DNA of 64,000 nucleotides from Rhodobacter xanthinilyticus (GTDB lineage Bacteria > Pseudomonadota > Alphaproteobacteria > Rhodobacterales > Rhodobacteraceae), in contig NZ_CP017781.1 in NCBI RefSeq assembly GCF_001856665.1, forward strand, positions 1,328,501 to 1,392,500, given 5' to 3'. A model generated the notes under the pieces. It was not told the origin of the DNA. It was given only the letters and a program-made list of their open reading frames with translations, and did no database searches. Made by a program: the position numbers and the translations under genes. Below, in pieces: positions 7,676 through 15,983 of this stretch (position 1 is the first letter of the stretch; every line of letters starts with the position of its first letter).

Positions 7676-9523
7676 TTACTGCATCTGGGACTGCACCGCG
7701 TTGATCGCGGCGCTGTCGAGGGTGATCCCGGCCTCGGCCTGGGCGGCGCGGGCGTAGAGATCGAGCATGTCGCCGGTGAGCGATTTGGCGAGCTGATCGG
7801 CGATCGAGGCCTTCAGCGCGGTGACCTCCTCGCTCGCGGGGTCGGCCGGGGCGACGGCATCGACCTGCACGACGAAGCTGCGCCCCTCGGCCGCCACCAC
7901 CGCGCCCTTGCCGGGCTCGGTGTCGAAAGCCGCGTCGATCAGCGCGGCGGGCACGCCCTCGATGAAGCCGGTGCGGCGCAGTTTCGCGGTCGTCTCGACG
8001 ATCATCCCGGCGGCGGCAAGCGTCTGGCCCGCGTCGATCGCGGCCTTCAGCTCTTCGGCGCGGGCCTTGGTGCGGGTGGCGAGCTCGGCCTTGCGCCAGC
8101 TCTCGGCGACCGCCTCGCGCGCCTCATCGAAGGGGATCAGCGCCGGCGCCACCGTGCCATCGAGGCGCAGCGCGAAGACGCCGCCGTCATCGAGATTGCC
8201 AAGCTCGGGGAAATCCTCGGGCGTGGCCTTCCCGGCGGCGGCGCGGAAGGCCTCATAGCCCGCGATCCCGTCATCGGTGCCCGGCGCCATGTCGATCGTG
8301 CCGAGCTCCATGTCGGTCTCGCTGGCGAGCTGTTCGAGCGTCGCGCCGCCGGCCAGACGATCCTCGAGATCGGTGGTCATCTCGCCGATCATCCGGCGCG
8401 CGCGCTCGGCCTTGGCCTCGGCGCCGAGATCGGCCTTGGCCTCCTCGAAGGAGGTGTTCTGCGCGGGCGAGATGCCGTTCATCGCGAAGAGGGCGGGGCC
8501 GAGATCGGTCTCGAGCGGGCCGACGACGCCCGGCTCGCTCAGCGCGAAAACCGCCGCGCCGGCGGCGCCGAGCTCGGCCTCGGTGACCTCGCCCAGATCG
8601 GTGTCGGAGAGCGAAAGCCCGCGTTCAGTCGCCAGATCGCCAAAGCTCGCGCCCGCGTCGAGCTTGGCGCGCGCGGCGGCGGCCTCTTCGGCGGTGGGGT
8701 AGACGAGCCGGTCGACCGAGCGTTTCTCGGGTTGCTGGAACTCGTCGCGGCGCTCCTCATAGGCGGCGCGCAGCGTGTCGTCATCGAGCGTGACCTTGTC
8801 CATCAGCATCTCCGGGGTGAGCCAGACATAGCTGAACTTGCGGATCTCGGGCGAGGTGAACTCCTCGGGGTGGTCCTTGTACCACGCCTCGAGCGTCGCC
8901 TCGTCGGGCGCGGCGATCGGCGCGGCGAGGCCCGCCTCGGTGATCTCGACAAAGGAGATCGCGCGCTCTTCGGTCAGGAAGGCGGCGAGCGCGGCGGCGG
9001 TGCCGGCGGGCGCCACGGTGCCGCCCGAGACCCCCTCGGTGAGCAGCGCGCGCGCGATGTCGGAGCGCAGATCGGCTTCGAACTGGCTCTCGGTATAGCC
9101 CTGCTGGCGCAACATGCTGCGGTAGGTTTCGCGGTCGAACTTGCCGTCGAGCCCCTGGAAGGCCTGTGCGGCGGTGATCTGGCGGTTGAGCTCGACATCG
9201 CCCACCGACAGGCCGAGCACCCGCGCCGCTTCCGCGACCGCCGCCTGACCGAAGAGCTGGCCCTGGACCTCGCGGTCGAGCCCGAACTGGCTCGCCTCGG
9301 CCATGGTCAGCGGGCGGCCCATCTGCTGGCCGGTGCTGGTCAGCGCATCGCGCAGCGCGCGGGCGTAGTCGTTCACCGAGACCTCGGTTTCGCCCACCGA
9401 GCCGATCGCGCTCAGCCGGCCGGAGAAGTTCGACATGCCAAAGCCGCCAAGCCCCAGCACAAGCATTGCAAGGAGCACCCAGACGACCATGCTCTTGCCA
9501 TGGCTGCGCAGCTTGTTCGACAT
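7676..9523 (-). CDS. PpiD/SurA-like periplasmic peptidyl-prolyl isomerase
   Basis: A membrane-anchored periplasmic folding factor of the PpiD type. 615 residues, as in PpiD (about 620). Residues 12-30 form one transmembrane anchor (MVVWVLLAMLVLGLGGFGM) after a basic start, so the bulk is periplasmic. A SurA_N-like chaperone region spans about residues 37-175 and a parvulin-like region about 265-365. The parvulin His/Asp pattern is weak, so catalytic activity is uncertain and the protein may act mainly as a chaperone. It is 10 bases upstream of trpE, a linkage seen in Rhodobacteraceae that has no obvious functional logic. Confidence 0.85.
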   Translation of the reverse strand: MSNKLRSHGKSMVVWVLLAMLVLGLGGFGMSNFSGRLSAIGSVGETEVSVNDYARALRDALTSTGQQMGRPLTMAEASQFGLDREVQGQLFGQAAVAEAARVLGLSVGDVELNRQITAAQAFQGLDGKFDRETYRSMLRQQGYTESQFEADLRSDIARALLTEGVSGGTVAPAGTAAALAAFLTEERAISFVEITEAGLAAPIAAPDEATLEAWYKDHPEEFTSPEIRKFSYVWLTPEMLMDKVTLDDDTLRAAYEERRDEFQQPEKRSVDRLVYPTAEEAAAARAKLDAGASFGDLATERGLSLSDTDLGEVTEAELGAAGAAVFALSEPGVVGPLETDLGPALFAMNGISPAQNTSFEEAKADLGAEAKAERARRMIGEMTTDLEDRLAGGATLEQLASETDMELGTIDMAPGTDDGIAGYEAFRAAAGKATPEDFPELGNLDDGGVFALRLDGTVAPALIPFDEAREAVAESWRKAELATRTKARAEELKAAIDAGQTLAAAGMIVETTAKLRRTGFIEGVPAALIDAAFDTEPGKGAVVAAEGRSFVVQVDAVAPADPASEEVTALKASIADQLAKSLTGDMLDLYARAAQAEAGITLDSAAINAVQSQMQ

Positions 9524-9559
9524 GCGGATCCCTCCCGTTTCAAGGCCGTTTGCGGGTGT

Positions 9560-10747
9560 TTAGGGCTTTGGCCCCGCCGCCGCAAGGCGCACCATCAGCG
9601 CGTCGATCCCCGCGGCATCGACATTGGCAAAGGCGATGCGCAATTGCCGCGCGCCGCGCGGGTCGGTTTCGGGCATGAACATCGTGCCGGGGAGGAGGAG
9701 CACCCCCGCCTCACGCACCAGCGCGCGGGCGAACTCGGGCGCCGGGCGCGGGTCGGGGTGTTCGACATAGGCGAAATAGGCGCCGCAGCCGAGCATCTTC
9801 CAGCCCTCGAGCCGCGCAAGCCCCGCCTCCATCGCGGCGCGGCGCGCAAGGATCTCGGCGCGCTCGCCCGCGACCCATTGGCCGAGGTGGCGCACCCCCC
9901 AAAGTGCTGCGATCTGGCCGAGCTGGCTGGGGCAGATCGCCACCGTATCGAGGAATTTCTCGACCTCGGCGAGGCGGGCCTCAGCCGCGACAATCGCGCC
10001 GACGCGGTGGCCGGTCAGGCGGTAAGCCTTTGAAAAGCTGTAAAGATGGATGAAAGTATCGGGCCAGTCCGGATCGGCGAAGAGATCATGGGGCGCGCCG
10101 GTGCGGCTGTCGAAATCGCGATAGGTCTCATCGAGGATCAGCGCGAGGCCCCGCGCGCGGGCGAGCTCGAGAAAGGCGCGCACGAGCTCGGCGGGGTATT
10201 CGGCGCCGCCCGGGTTGTTGGGCGAGACGAGAACGATCGCGCGTGTCGCGGGCGTGATCAGCGCGGCTGCGGCCTCCGGGTCGGGCAGGAGCCCCGCGCC
10301 GGTGGCGAGCGGCACCGCGCGCACGCCCGCCATATCGAGCCACATCTTGTGGTTGAAATACCACGGCGTCGGCAAGATCACCTCATCGCCCGCGCCCGCA
10401 AGCGTCGCCATCACCGCGCAAAACGCCTGGTTGCACCCTTGCGTGATCGCGACCTGGGGGGCGGAAATCTCGCCGCCATAGGCCGCCGACCATTGCCGCG
10501 CGAGCTCGGCGCGCAGCTCGGGCAGGCCGAGCACCGGCCCGTAGAGATGGGCGGCGGGGGTGTCGAGCGCGGCCTCGGCGATGGCGCGGCGCAGCGCCTC
10601 GGGCGGCGGGTCGACGGGGGCGGCCTGGGAGACGTTGATCAGCGGGCGTTCGGGCGGGAAGGCGACCCCCTCGAGCCAGCGGCGGGCCTCCATCACGGGC
10701 GGCGCGAAGGTGGCGGCGAAAGCGGGGTTGAGCGGCGTGAGGGGCAT
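9560..10747 (-). CDS. Class I/II PLP-dependent aminotransferase
   Basis: A 395-residue fold-type I aminotransferase, cytoplasmic. PLP residues are visible: SPNNPG (Asn178), ILDETY (Asp206, Tyr209), SFSKAYRLTGHRVG (Schiff-base Lys240, Arg248) and a C-terminal Arg in RQLRIAF for the substrate carboxylate. The substrate cannot be told from sequence; aspartate, aromatic amino acids or branched amino acids are possible. It is transcribed alone, 36 bases upstream of ppiD and reading the same way. One arm of an intergenic repeat (10811-10832) lies ahead of it. Confidence 0.85.
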   Translation of the reverse strand: MPLTPLNPAFAATFAPPVMEARRWLEGVAFPPERPLINVSQAAPVDPPPEALRRAIAEAALDTPAAHLYGPVLGLPELRAELARQWSAAYGGEISAPQVAITQGCNQAFCAVMATLAGAGDEVILPTPWYFNHKMWLDMAGVRAVPLATGAGLLPDPEAAAALITPATRAIVLVSPNNPGGAEYPAELVRAFLELARARGLALILDETYRDFDSRTGAPHDLFADPDWPDTFIHLYSFSKAYRLTGHRVGAIVAAEARLAEVEKFLDTVAICPSQLGQIAALWGVRHLGQWVAGERAEILARRAAMEAGLARLEGWKMLGCGAYFAYVEHPDPRPAPEFARALVREAGVLLLPGTMFMPETDPRGARQLRIAFANVDAAGIDALMVRLAAAGPKP

Positions 10748-10810
10748 GGGCGGATCCTTTTGGTCGCGCCCAGATCAGCACCGCCCGCGCCCGGGCGCAA
10801 GGGCGGGATT

Positions 10811-10832
10811 TGCGTATTTTGGCCAAGAAGAA
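10811..10832. repeat. Stop-codon-associated repeat, class A, single arm (A1)
   Basis: TGCGTATTTTGGCCAAGAAG followed by AA. It matches one arm of the complete palindromes at 30714-30765 and 47262-47312. It lies 9 bases beyond the stop of the DUF2127 gene (read on the minus strand). No second arm is present. Confidence 0.7.
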
Positions 10833-10841
10833 GGGGGGCGG

Positions 10842-11315
10842 TCAGCCCGCGTGGCGGCGGCGCCATTCCTGCACGGTCAGCGCGATCACGACGAGATCGA
10901 GGGCGGAGAGCCAGAGCATCGCGGGATCGGGGGCGAGCGCGTAGCGGTGGAGTTGGTAGAGGATGAAGGCCGAGAGCAGCGCCACCGCCGCCGGATAGGC
11001 CCAGAGCACCCCGCGCGCCAGAAGCGCCACGACGGCGAGTTTCAGAAGGCCATGCGAGAGGAAATAGGCCGCGTAGAAGCCGCGCGCATCGACCGAGAGC
11101 GCCTCGGCGCCGTGCAGGAGCGCATTTGCGAGATGATCGCGCGGGTCTTCGGAGAGCTCATGCGCGGTCAGCCGCTGCGCGAGATGCGCAAGCGCGCCGC
11201 CGGGCAGGGCGAGGAGCACGAGCCCCGAGGCCGCCTCGGCCGCCGCGAGCGCGCCCTTGGCGGCAAGGCTCGCCTCGAAGGCCCAATGCGCCGCCCGCGC
11301 GAGCCGCGCGCGCAT
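10842..11315 (-). CDS. DUF2127 family membrane protein
   Basis: A small integral membrane protein of 157 residues and unknown function. Four hydrophobic stretches are visible, e.g. AASGLVLLALPGG near residues 26-38, LLKLAVVALLARGVLWAYPA, AVALLSAFILYQL and AMLWLSALDLVVIALTV. The HGLLKLAVVALL pattern is characteristic of DUF2127. I use ATG 11315, one base past the gpt stop; upstream ATGs at 11345 and 11516 would lie inside gpt. It is the last gene of the run fabI-lysE-gpt-DUF2127. Confidence 0.75.
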   Translation of the reverse strand: MRARLARAAHWAFEASLAAKGALAAAEAASGLVLLALPGGALAHLAQRLTAHELSEDPRDHLANALLHGAEALSVDARGFYAAYFLSHGLLKLAVVALLARGVLWAYPAAVALLSAFILYQLHRYALAPDPAMLWLSALDLVVIALTVQEWRRRHAG

Positions 11316-11316
11316 C

Positions 11317-11820
11317 TCAATCGGTGCCGCGGTAGGGCTGGACATATTGCAGCGCCATATCCCAGGGGAAGAAGATCCAGGTATCCTGGCTGACCTCGGT
11401 GATGAAGCTGTCGACCTGTTCGCGGCCCTTGGGCTTGGCGTAGACGGTGGCGAAATGCGCCTTCGGGTAGAGCGAGCGGACAAGCTCGAGCGTCTTGCCG
11501 CTGTCGACGAGGTCATCGACGATCAAGATCCCGGTGCCGTCGCCCATCAGCTCGGCCTGCGGGGCCTTGATCACCTTCGGCGGGCTTTGCGTCTGGTGGC
11601 TGTAGCCCTTCACCGAGATCGAATCGACCACGCGGATGTTGAGCTCGCGCGCGACGATCGCGGCGGGGACGAGGCCGCCGCGGGTGATCCCCACGATCGC
11701 GCGCCAGGCGCCGGCATCGGGGCCCTTGCCATCGAGCCGCCAGGCCAGCGCGCGCGCATCGCGGTGGAGCTGATCCCAGCTCACATGGAAGCCTTTTTCA
11801 TGGGGCAGACGGTCGGTCAT
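11317..11820 (-). CDS. gpt: Xanthine phosphoribosyltransferase (Gpt)
   Basis: Purine salvage enzyme that joins xanthine or guanine to PRPP. 167 residues. The 13-residue PRPP motif is [13 protein letters not shown] (about residues 98-110), the flexible loop is SVKGYSHQ, and the C-terminal purine pocket contains DTWIFFPWD with its aromatic base-stacking residues. It lies 15 bases after lysE and 1 base before the DUF2127 start, so it is in an operon. Confidence 0.93.
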   Translation of the reverse strand: MTDRLPHEKGFHVSWDQLHRDARALAWRLDGKGPDAGAWRAIVGITRGGLVPAAIVARELNIRVVDSISVKGYSHQTQSPPKVIKAPQAELMGDGTGILIVDDLVDSGKTLELVRSLYPKAHFATVYAKPKGREQVDSFITEVSQDTWIFFPWDMALQYVQPYRGTD

Positions 11821-11835
11821 GGCGTCCTCTCAGGG

Positions 11836-12453
11836 TCAGGTCAGCGCGAGTTTCAGCCCGAGAAGGGCGAGAAGCCCGCCGAAAATGCGGTCGATCGTGG
11901 TTTTCAGCGCAAGATAGCCGCGCCGGGTGCGCTCGAGCGAGAAGATCCGCGCGACGATCACGTTCCAGCCGGCGTCGTTGATGAAAATGATCGCGAGGAT
12001 CACGCCATAGGCCCAGGCGGGGGCGTGGGGGGGCACGAAGGTGAGAAAGATCGTGCCGAAGAAGACCGCGGGTTTGGGGTTGGCAAGCTGGGTCGCGATG
12101 CCCTGCCAGACGAGGCCCAGGGGCCCGCGCGCCGAGGTTTCCTCGGGCAGGCGGTCGTCGAGCGGCTCGGGCGCGTGGCGCCACATCTTGTAGGCCAGAT
12201 AGATGAGATAGGCCGCGCCCGCGAATTTCAGCACGGTGAGCAGCGCGGGCGCCACGCGGAAGAGCACGGCGAGCCCGAAGAGCGCCGCCACCGCCCAAGC
12301 GCAGGCGCCAAGGCCGATGCCGACGGCAAGCCAGCTGCCCCGCGCAAAGCCCTCGCGCAGCCCGGTCCGGGCCGCCAGCAAGACCGCCGGCCCGGGCGAG
12401 ATCGCCGCCGCGAGATGCACGAGATAGATCGCAACAAATGCGGCGAGCGTCAT
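11836..12453 (-). CDS. LysE/RhtB family amino-acid exporter
   Basis: An inner-membrane exporter of 205 residues. The N-terminal signature AAAISPGPAVLLAARTGL is the LysE/RhtB hallmark, and LANPKPAVFFGTIF marks the second conserved loop; five to six transmembrane segments are visible. The substrate (amino acid or homoserine lactone) cannot be predicted. The start ATG is 2 bases after the fabI stop, so translation is likely coupled to fabI. The ORF upstream of this ATG overlaps fabI and is not used. Confidence 0.88.
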   Translation of the reverse strand: MTLAAFVAIYLVHLAAAISPGPAVLLAARTGLREGFARGSWLAVGIGLGACAWAVAALFGLAVLFRVAPALLTVLKFAGAAYLIYLAYKMWRHAPEPLDDRLPEETSARGPLGLVWQGIATQLANPKPAVFFGTIFLTFVPPHAPAWAYGVILAIIFINDAGWNVIVARIFSLERTRRGYLALKTTIDRIFGGLLALLGLKLALT

Positions 12454-12455
12454 GA

Positions 12456-13277
12456 TCAGTCCTTCCGGCCGGTGACCACGTCGATATCGGGCGCATCCAC
12501 CGCCTTCATGCCGACGACATGATAGCCCGCATCGACATGCAGGTTCTCGCCGGTGGTGCCCGAGCCCAGATCCGAGCACAGATAGAGCGCGGCCTTGCCG
12601 ACCTCTTCTTGCGTCACATTGCGGCGCAAGGGCGAGTTCAGCTCGTTCCACTTCATGATATAGCGGAAATCGCCGATGCCCGAGGCCGCGAGCGTCTTGA
12701 TCGGGCCCGCCGAGATCGCGTTGCAGCGGATGCCGAGCTTGCCCAGATCCTCGGCGATATATTTCACCGACGCCTCGAGCGCGGCCTTGGCCACCCCCAT
12801 CACGTTGTAATGCGGCATCACCTGCTCGGCGCCGTAATAGGTCAGCGTCAGGAGCGAGCCGCCATTCGGCATCATCTCGGCGGCGCGTTTGCACACCGCG
12901 GTGAAGCTGTAGACCGAAATATCCATCGTCATCGCGAAATTCGCGGGCGAGGTATCGACATAGCGGCCGCGCAGCTCGTTCTTGTCCGAGAACCCGATCG
13001 CATGGACGACGAAATCGAGCGTGCCCCATTTCTCTTTCAGCGTCTCGAAGAGCCTATCGAGCGAGCCCTGATCGGCGACATCGCATTCGACCAGGATATC
13101 GCTGCCAAGCTGGGCCGCGAGCGGTTCGACGCGCTTTTTCAGCGCCTCGCCCTGATAGGAGAACGCAAGCTCCGCCCCGGCATTGCCGAGCGCTTTCGCG
13201 ATCCCCCAGGCGATCGACTTGTCGTTCGCCAGACCCATGATCAGCCCGCGTTTGCCGGCCATAAGGGTGTTCGCCAT
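12456..13277 (-). CDS. fabI: Enoyl-[acyl-carrier-protein] reductase (NADH)
   Basis: Catalyses the last reduction of each fatty-acid elongation cycle; target of triclosan-type inhibitors. 273 residues, usual for FabI. It has the Rossmann start GLIMGLANDKSIAWGIAKAL, HAIGFSDKNEL, and the active-site Tyr-x6-Lys as YNVMGVAK with the upstream Tyr in LTYYGAEQ. Start ATG 13277 has GAGG 8 bases upstream and a good promoter behind it. First gene of the fabI-lysE-gpt-DUF2127 run, divergent from pdxH. Confidence 0.96.
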   Translation of the reverse strand: MANTLMAGKRGLIMGLANDKSIAWGIAKALGNAGAELAFSYQGEALKKRVEPLAAQLGSDILVECDVADQGSLDRLFETLKEKWGTLDFVVHAIGFSDKNELRGRYVDTSPANFAMTMDISVYSFTAVCKRAAEMMPNGGSLLTLTYYGAEQVMPHYNVMGVAKAALEASVKYIAEDLGKLGIRCNAISAGPIKTLAASGIGDFRYIMKWNELNSPLRRNVTQEEVGKAALYLCSDLGSGTTGENLHVDAGYHVVGMKAVDAPDIDVVTGRKD

Positions 13278-13314
13278 CTGAATTACCTCACGCTTCCCTC
13301 TGGTAAGTGGCCCA

Positions 13315-13343
13315 GCATTAGGACAAAGCTTGAGGCGCATCAA
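13315..13343 (-). promoter_or_regulatory. Putative fabI promoter
   Basis: On the minus strand TTGATG (bases 13343-13338), a 17-base spacer and TAATGC (bases 13320-13315), placing the start about 30 bases upstream of the fabI ATG. Reasonable sigma-70 match in the divergent fabI/pdxH gap. Confidence 0.5.
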
Positions 13344-13409
13344 GGCCGCCCGGGTGCGGCTGTGGTATGGAATTGACGCCGGGGAAGCGGCGCACAGAGG
13401 AGCCAGGCG

Positions 13410-14033
13410 ATGAGCGACAGAACCGGGATTTTCGCGGGCGATGACCCCTTTGCCATTGCGATGCGGTGGCTCGAGGAGGCCGAGAAGACCGAGCTGAACG
13501 ACCCGAACGCGATGGCGATCGCGACGGTCGATGCCGAGGGGCTGCCCAATGTGCGGATGGTGCTGCTCAAGGAAATCGAGGGCCGCGAGACGCCCTCGGG
13601 CGGGGCCTTCGTCTTCTATACCAACTATCATTCCGCCAAGGCGCAGGAGATCGAGGGCGCCGGCAAGGCCGCTTTCGTGATGCATTGGAAGAGCCTGCGC
13701 CGGCAGATCCGGGTGCGCGGGATCGTGACGCGCGAGGAGGGGCCGCAGGCGGATGCCTATTATGCCTCGCGCTCGCTGAAATCGCGGCTCGGCGCCTGGG
13801 CCTCGCATCAGAGCCAGCCGCTGGCGTCCCGCACGGCATTGATGACCGAGGTGGCGCGCGTCACCGCCGCTCATGGCCCGAGCCCGAAACGCCCGCCGTT
13901 CTGGGGCGGCTACCGGATCACGCCGCTCGAGATCGAATTCTGGGCCGATGGCGCCTTCCGGCTGCATGACCGCTTCCGCTGGCGCCGCGCTGACCCAGCG
14001 TCAGATTGGGCGGTGACCCGCCTGAACCCCTGA
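13410..14033 (+). CDS. pdxH: Pyridoxine/pyridoxamine 5'-phosphate oxidase
   Basis: FMN enzyme that oxidises pyridoxine or pyridoxamine 5'-phosphate to PLP. 207 residues. Signatures include [11 protein letters not shown] (FMN/PLP binding), [25 protein letters not shown] and the C-terminal family motif [22 protein letters not shown] precedes ATG 13410. It is single, with a short inverted repeat just after its stop. Confidence 0.96.
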   Translation: MSDRTGIFAGDDPFAIAMRWLEEAEKTELNDPNAMAIATVDAEGLPNVRMVLLKEIEGRETPSGGAFVFYTNYHSAKAQEIEGAGKAAFVMHWKSLRRQIRVRGIVTREEGPQADAYYASRSLKSRLGAWASHQSQPLASRTALMTEVARVTAAHGPSPKRPPFWGGYRITPLEIEFWADGAFRLHDRFRWRRADPASDWAVTRLNP

Positions 14034-14052
14034 ATTTCACGCTTCGTGAAAT
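14034..14052. repeat. Short inverted repeat after pdxH
   Basis: ATTTCACG-CTT-CGTGAAAT, an 8-bp perfect stem with a 3-base loop, immediately after the pdxH stop. The run of T that would make it a standard terminator is only partly present further down (CTTTTTC at 14075-14081). It could be a weak terminator or a regulatory palindrome for the downstream cold-shock gene. Confidence 0.45.
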
Positions 14053-14173
14053 GCTGCGGTAATGAAAACCATACTTTTTCTGCTTGAATCCGCCGAGCTT
14101 CCTGTGAGACTGACTCGCAGCCGGGGGGGCTTTGACGGGTGTAGGGCCCGGGGAACGCGACAGGAACTTGAGG

Positions 14174-14710
14174 ATGGAACAGGCGCCGATGCAAATGCGG
14201 GAGGTCCGCGGGCGGGTCAAATGGTTCGACCCGGGCAAGGGGTTCGGCTTCATCATCGACGGGGCGGGCGGGCCCGATATCTTGCTCCACGCGAATGTGC
14301 TGCGCAACTTCGGGCAGGGCTCGGTGGCCGACAATGCCGGGATCGTCGTGCTCGTGCAATCGACCCCGCGCGGCGCGCAGGCGGTCGAGGTGTTGGAGAT
14401 CGAGCCGCCCGAGGGCGAGGGCCGGATCGCGCCGATCGAGGATCTGGGCGATGCCGACCCCGACGTGATCGCGGCGATGCCGCTCGAGCCCGCGCGGGTC
14501 AAATGGTTCGACAAGGTCAAGGGCTTCGGCTTTGCCAATGTGTTCGGCCGCTCCGAGGATGTCTTCGTGCATATCGAGGTGCTGCGCCGGTCGGGCTTTG
14601 CCGATCTCGGCCCGGGCGAGGCGGTGTGCCTGCGGGTGATCGAGGGCAAACGCGGCCGGATGGCGGCGCAGGTGGTGTCTTGGGAAGCCGCAGCGCGCAG
14701 CGGCGCCTGA
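14174..14710 (+). CDS. Tandem cold-shock-domain protein
   Basis: 178 residues with two cold-shock (OB-fold, single-strand nucleic-acid-binding) domains. Domain 1, about residues 8-75, has RGRVKWFDPGKGFGFI with RNP1. Domain 2, about 108-172, has ARVKWFDKVKGFGFANVF and the RNP2-like DVFVHIEVL. Domain 1 has ILLHANVLRNFG instead of the canonical VFVHxS, so the first copy is diverged. The linker is acidic. The start is uncertain: TTG 14132, ATG 14174 (GAGG directly adjacent) and ATG 14189 are all in frame. Double-CSD proteins are typical of alphaproteobacteria and are likely RNA chaperones. Confidence 0.85.
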   Translation: MEQAPMQMREVRGRVKWFDPGKGFGFIIDGAGGPDILLHANVLRNFGQGSVADNAGIVVLVQSTPRGAQAVEVLEIEPPEGEGRIAPIEDLGDADPDVIAAMPLEPARVKWFDKVKGFGFANVFGRSEDVFVHIEVLRRSGFADLGPGEAVCLRVIEGKRGRMAAQVVSWEAAARSGA

Positions 14711-15171
14711 GTGCCGCCGCGGCGCTGATCCTCGCGGCACAGGCCGCGGCGGCGGCGCCCGCCTGCGAGAGCGATCTGGCCCGGATCAAGCGCGCCGATG
14801 GCGAGGAGCGGGTGTTTCACATCGAGCTGGCCGATGACCCGGCCGAGCGCGCGCGCGGGCTGATGGGGCGCGCCCCGCTCGCGCCCGGCGCCGGGATGCT
14901 CTTCGTCTACGAGACCGAGCGGCCCGTCGCCTTCTGGATGAAGGACACGCCCGCGCCGCTCGACATGCTGTTCATCAATGCCGCGGGGCAGGTGGTGCGC
15001 GTGCACCCGCGCGCGGTGCCTTTCGACGAAACCCCGATCCCCTCGGGCGCGCCGGTGCGCTTCGTGCTCGAGATCGCGGGCGGGCAGGCGGCGGCGCAAG
15101 GCCTCGCGCCGGGCGCGGTTCTCGCCCATCCCGCGATCGCGCCGGCCAGCGCGGCCTGGCCCTGCCGCTGA
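14680..15171 (+). CDS. DUF192 family exported protein
   Basis: 163 residues from a TTG start at 14680, chosen because it gives a good signal peptide (RRLSAAAALILAAQAAAAAPA, cleavage near AAAA-PA); a GTG at 14626 is a longer alternative. The DUF192 core has RARGLMGRAPLAPGAGMLF, PVAFWMKDTPAPLDMLFI and VRFVLEIAGGQA. Family members are small secreted beta-barrels of unknown role. The start overlaps the cold-shock gene by 31 bases in another frame, suggesting coupling. The stop is 53 bases ahead of tRNA-Pro. Confidence 0.8.
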   Translation: MGSRSAQRRLSAAAALILAAQAAAAAPACESDLARIKRADGEERVFHIELADDPAERARGLMGRAPLAPGAGMLFVYETERPVAFWMKDTPAPLDMLFINAAGQVVRVHPRAVPFDETPIPSGAPVRFVLEIAGGQAAAQGLAPGAVLAHPAIAPASAAWPCR

Positions 15172-15223
15172 GCGGCGCATCGGGGCTTCCCCTCGGCGCC
15201 GAGGCCGGATAGGAAGGCGGGGT

Positions 15224-15300
15224 CGGGGCGTAGCGCAGCCTGGTAGCGCGACGGTTTTGGGTACCGTAGGTCGGAAGTTCGAATCTTCTCGCCCCGACCA
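15224..15300 (+). tRNA. tRNA-Pro (anticodon UGG)
   Basis: A 77-base cloverleaf. The acceptor CGGGGCG (15224-15230) pairs with CGCCCCG, and the gene ends with an encoded ACCA at 15297-15300. The anticodon stem ACGGT/ACCGT encloses loop TTTGGGT with anticodon TGG at 15258-15260. The T arm contains GTTCGAATC. It decodes CCA and CCG, with wobble to the other proline codons. Confidence 0.95.
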
Positions 15301-15780
15301 GTTCCTCCCCTCCCATCGACATCCCCGACATCCCCTCCCCTCCCGTCACGGCGCCGCCGCCGCAGGTGTCTCGCGCGGCCCTGCGGCGAGACTGTCTCAA
15401 ATGGTAGAGCCCGGCCCGCGCGCCCCAAGATCTGGGGGCGGGGCCCGCATCTTGGGGCGGCTCGGGGCGAATCTCCCCATCCGATTCCCGGGACTCGCTG
15501 CGCAGAATTTGGGCAAAACCGGCTGCGCGGGCGGGCTGCGGTCCTGCGCCGCAGGGCTTTGGCGGGGCGCCGCGATCCATCCACAGAAATCCGCACCATG
15601 TGGATGGAAATTTTCCCGCCCCTGCGCGCGGCCAGCCGAGGCGAATGAATCAAGGAATTTGCGGCACTTGCCGCGCTGCGGCGCCCCCGGGGGCCCTTGT
15701 GGATGAATCAAAAGGTTAATTTCCAGGCTCTTGCGCTTTTGCCCGTCAAACGAAAAAACCCACTCCAAGCCGAGAAAGTT
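15301..15780. other. 480-base gap between tRNA-Pro and nrdJ control region
   Basis: No frame here has gene-like composition or a plausible start. The second half is less GC-rich than its surroundings. It holds an inverted repeat CCATCCACA (15577-15585) / TGTGGATGG (15599-15607) with a 13-base loop, a further TGTGGATGA at 15698-15706, and two copies of ATGAATCAA (15645-15653 and 15703-15711). The TGTGGAT cores resemble DnaA boxes (TGTGGATAA) with one or two mismatches. No cobalamin riboswitch fold was recognised. Confidence 0.5.
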
Positions 15781-15783
15781 TTA

Positions 15784-15812
15784 TTGACCCTCTGCGCGAA
15801 CCTCGCCAGTTT
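15784..15812 (+). promoter_or_regulatory. Putative nrdJ promoter
   Basis: TTGACC (15784-15789), a 17-base spacer and a weak -10 CAGTTT (15807-15812). The upstream NrdR-like box covers the -10 and the downstream box lies just past the expected start, the arrangement expected for NrdR repression. Confidence 0.4.
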
Positions 15813-15849
15813 GTGGGGGCGGGCCAGAAAACTACCACATATAGTGGGG
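15803..15849 (+). promoter_or_regulatory. Pair of NrdR-type boxes upstream of nrdJ
   Basis: Box 2 (15834-15849) reads ACCACATATAGTGGGG, a good match to the palindromic NrdR consensus built around CTATATATAG. Box 1 (15803-15818) reads TCGCCAGTTTGTGGGG, a weaker match sharing the GTGGGG end. The matching positions are 31 bases apart, three helical turns, the spacing established for NrdR box pairs. This implies that the ATP/dATP-sensing repressor NrdR controls the class II reductase. Confidence 0.75.
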
Positions 15850-15983
15850 TCGCGGCGGGACAGTCTTCCTCTCAGGTCGATCCCTCAGGGTCGGGCCACT
15901 CTTTCGGCGCCGCTGAAAGAGGCGGGGAAAATTTGTCCCGAGCGGGCAGCCGCACAGTCTTTGAGAACGTAGGGACAGGGCAG

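Noticed and set aside
7610..10033. 807-codon plus-strand frame opposite ppiD and the aminotransferase
   Set aside because: It runs antisense through two real genes and has no start signal.
15301..15983. Cobalamin riboswitch upstream of the B12-dependent reductase
   Set aside because: No B12-box-like sequence or fold recognised; the region instead has NrdR and DnaA-like boxes.
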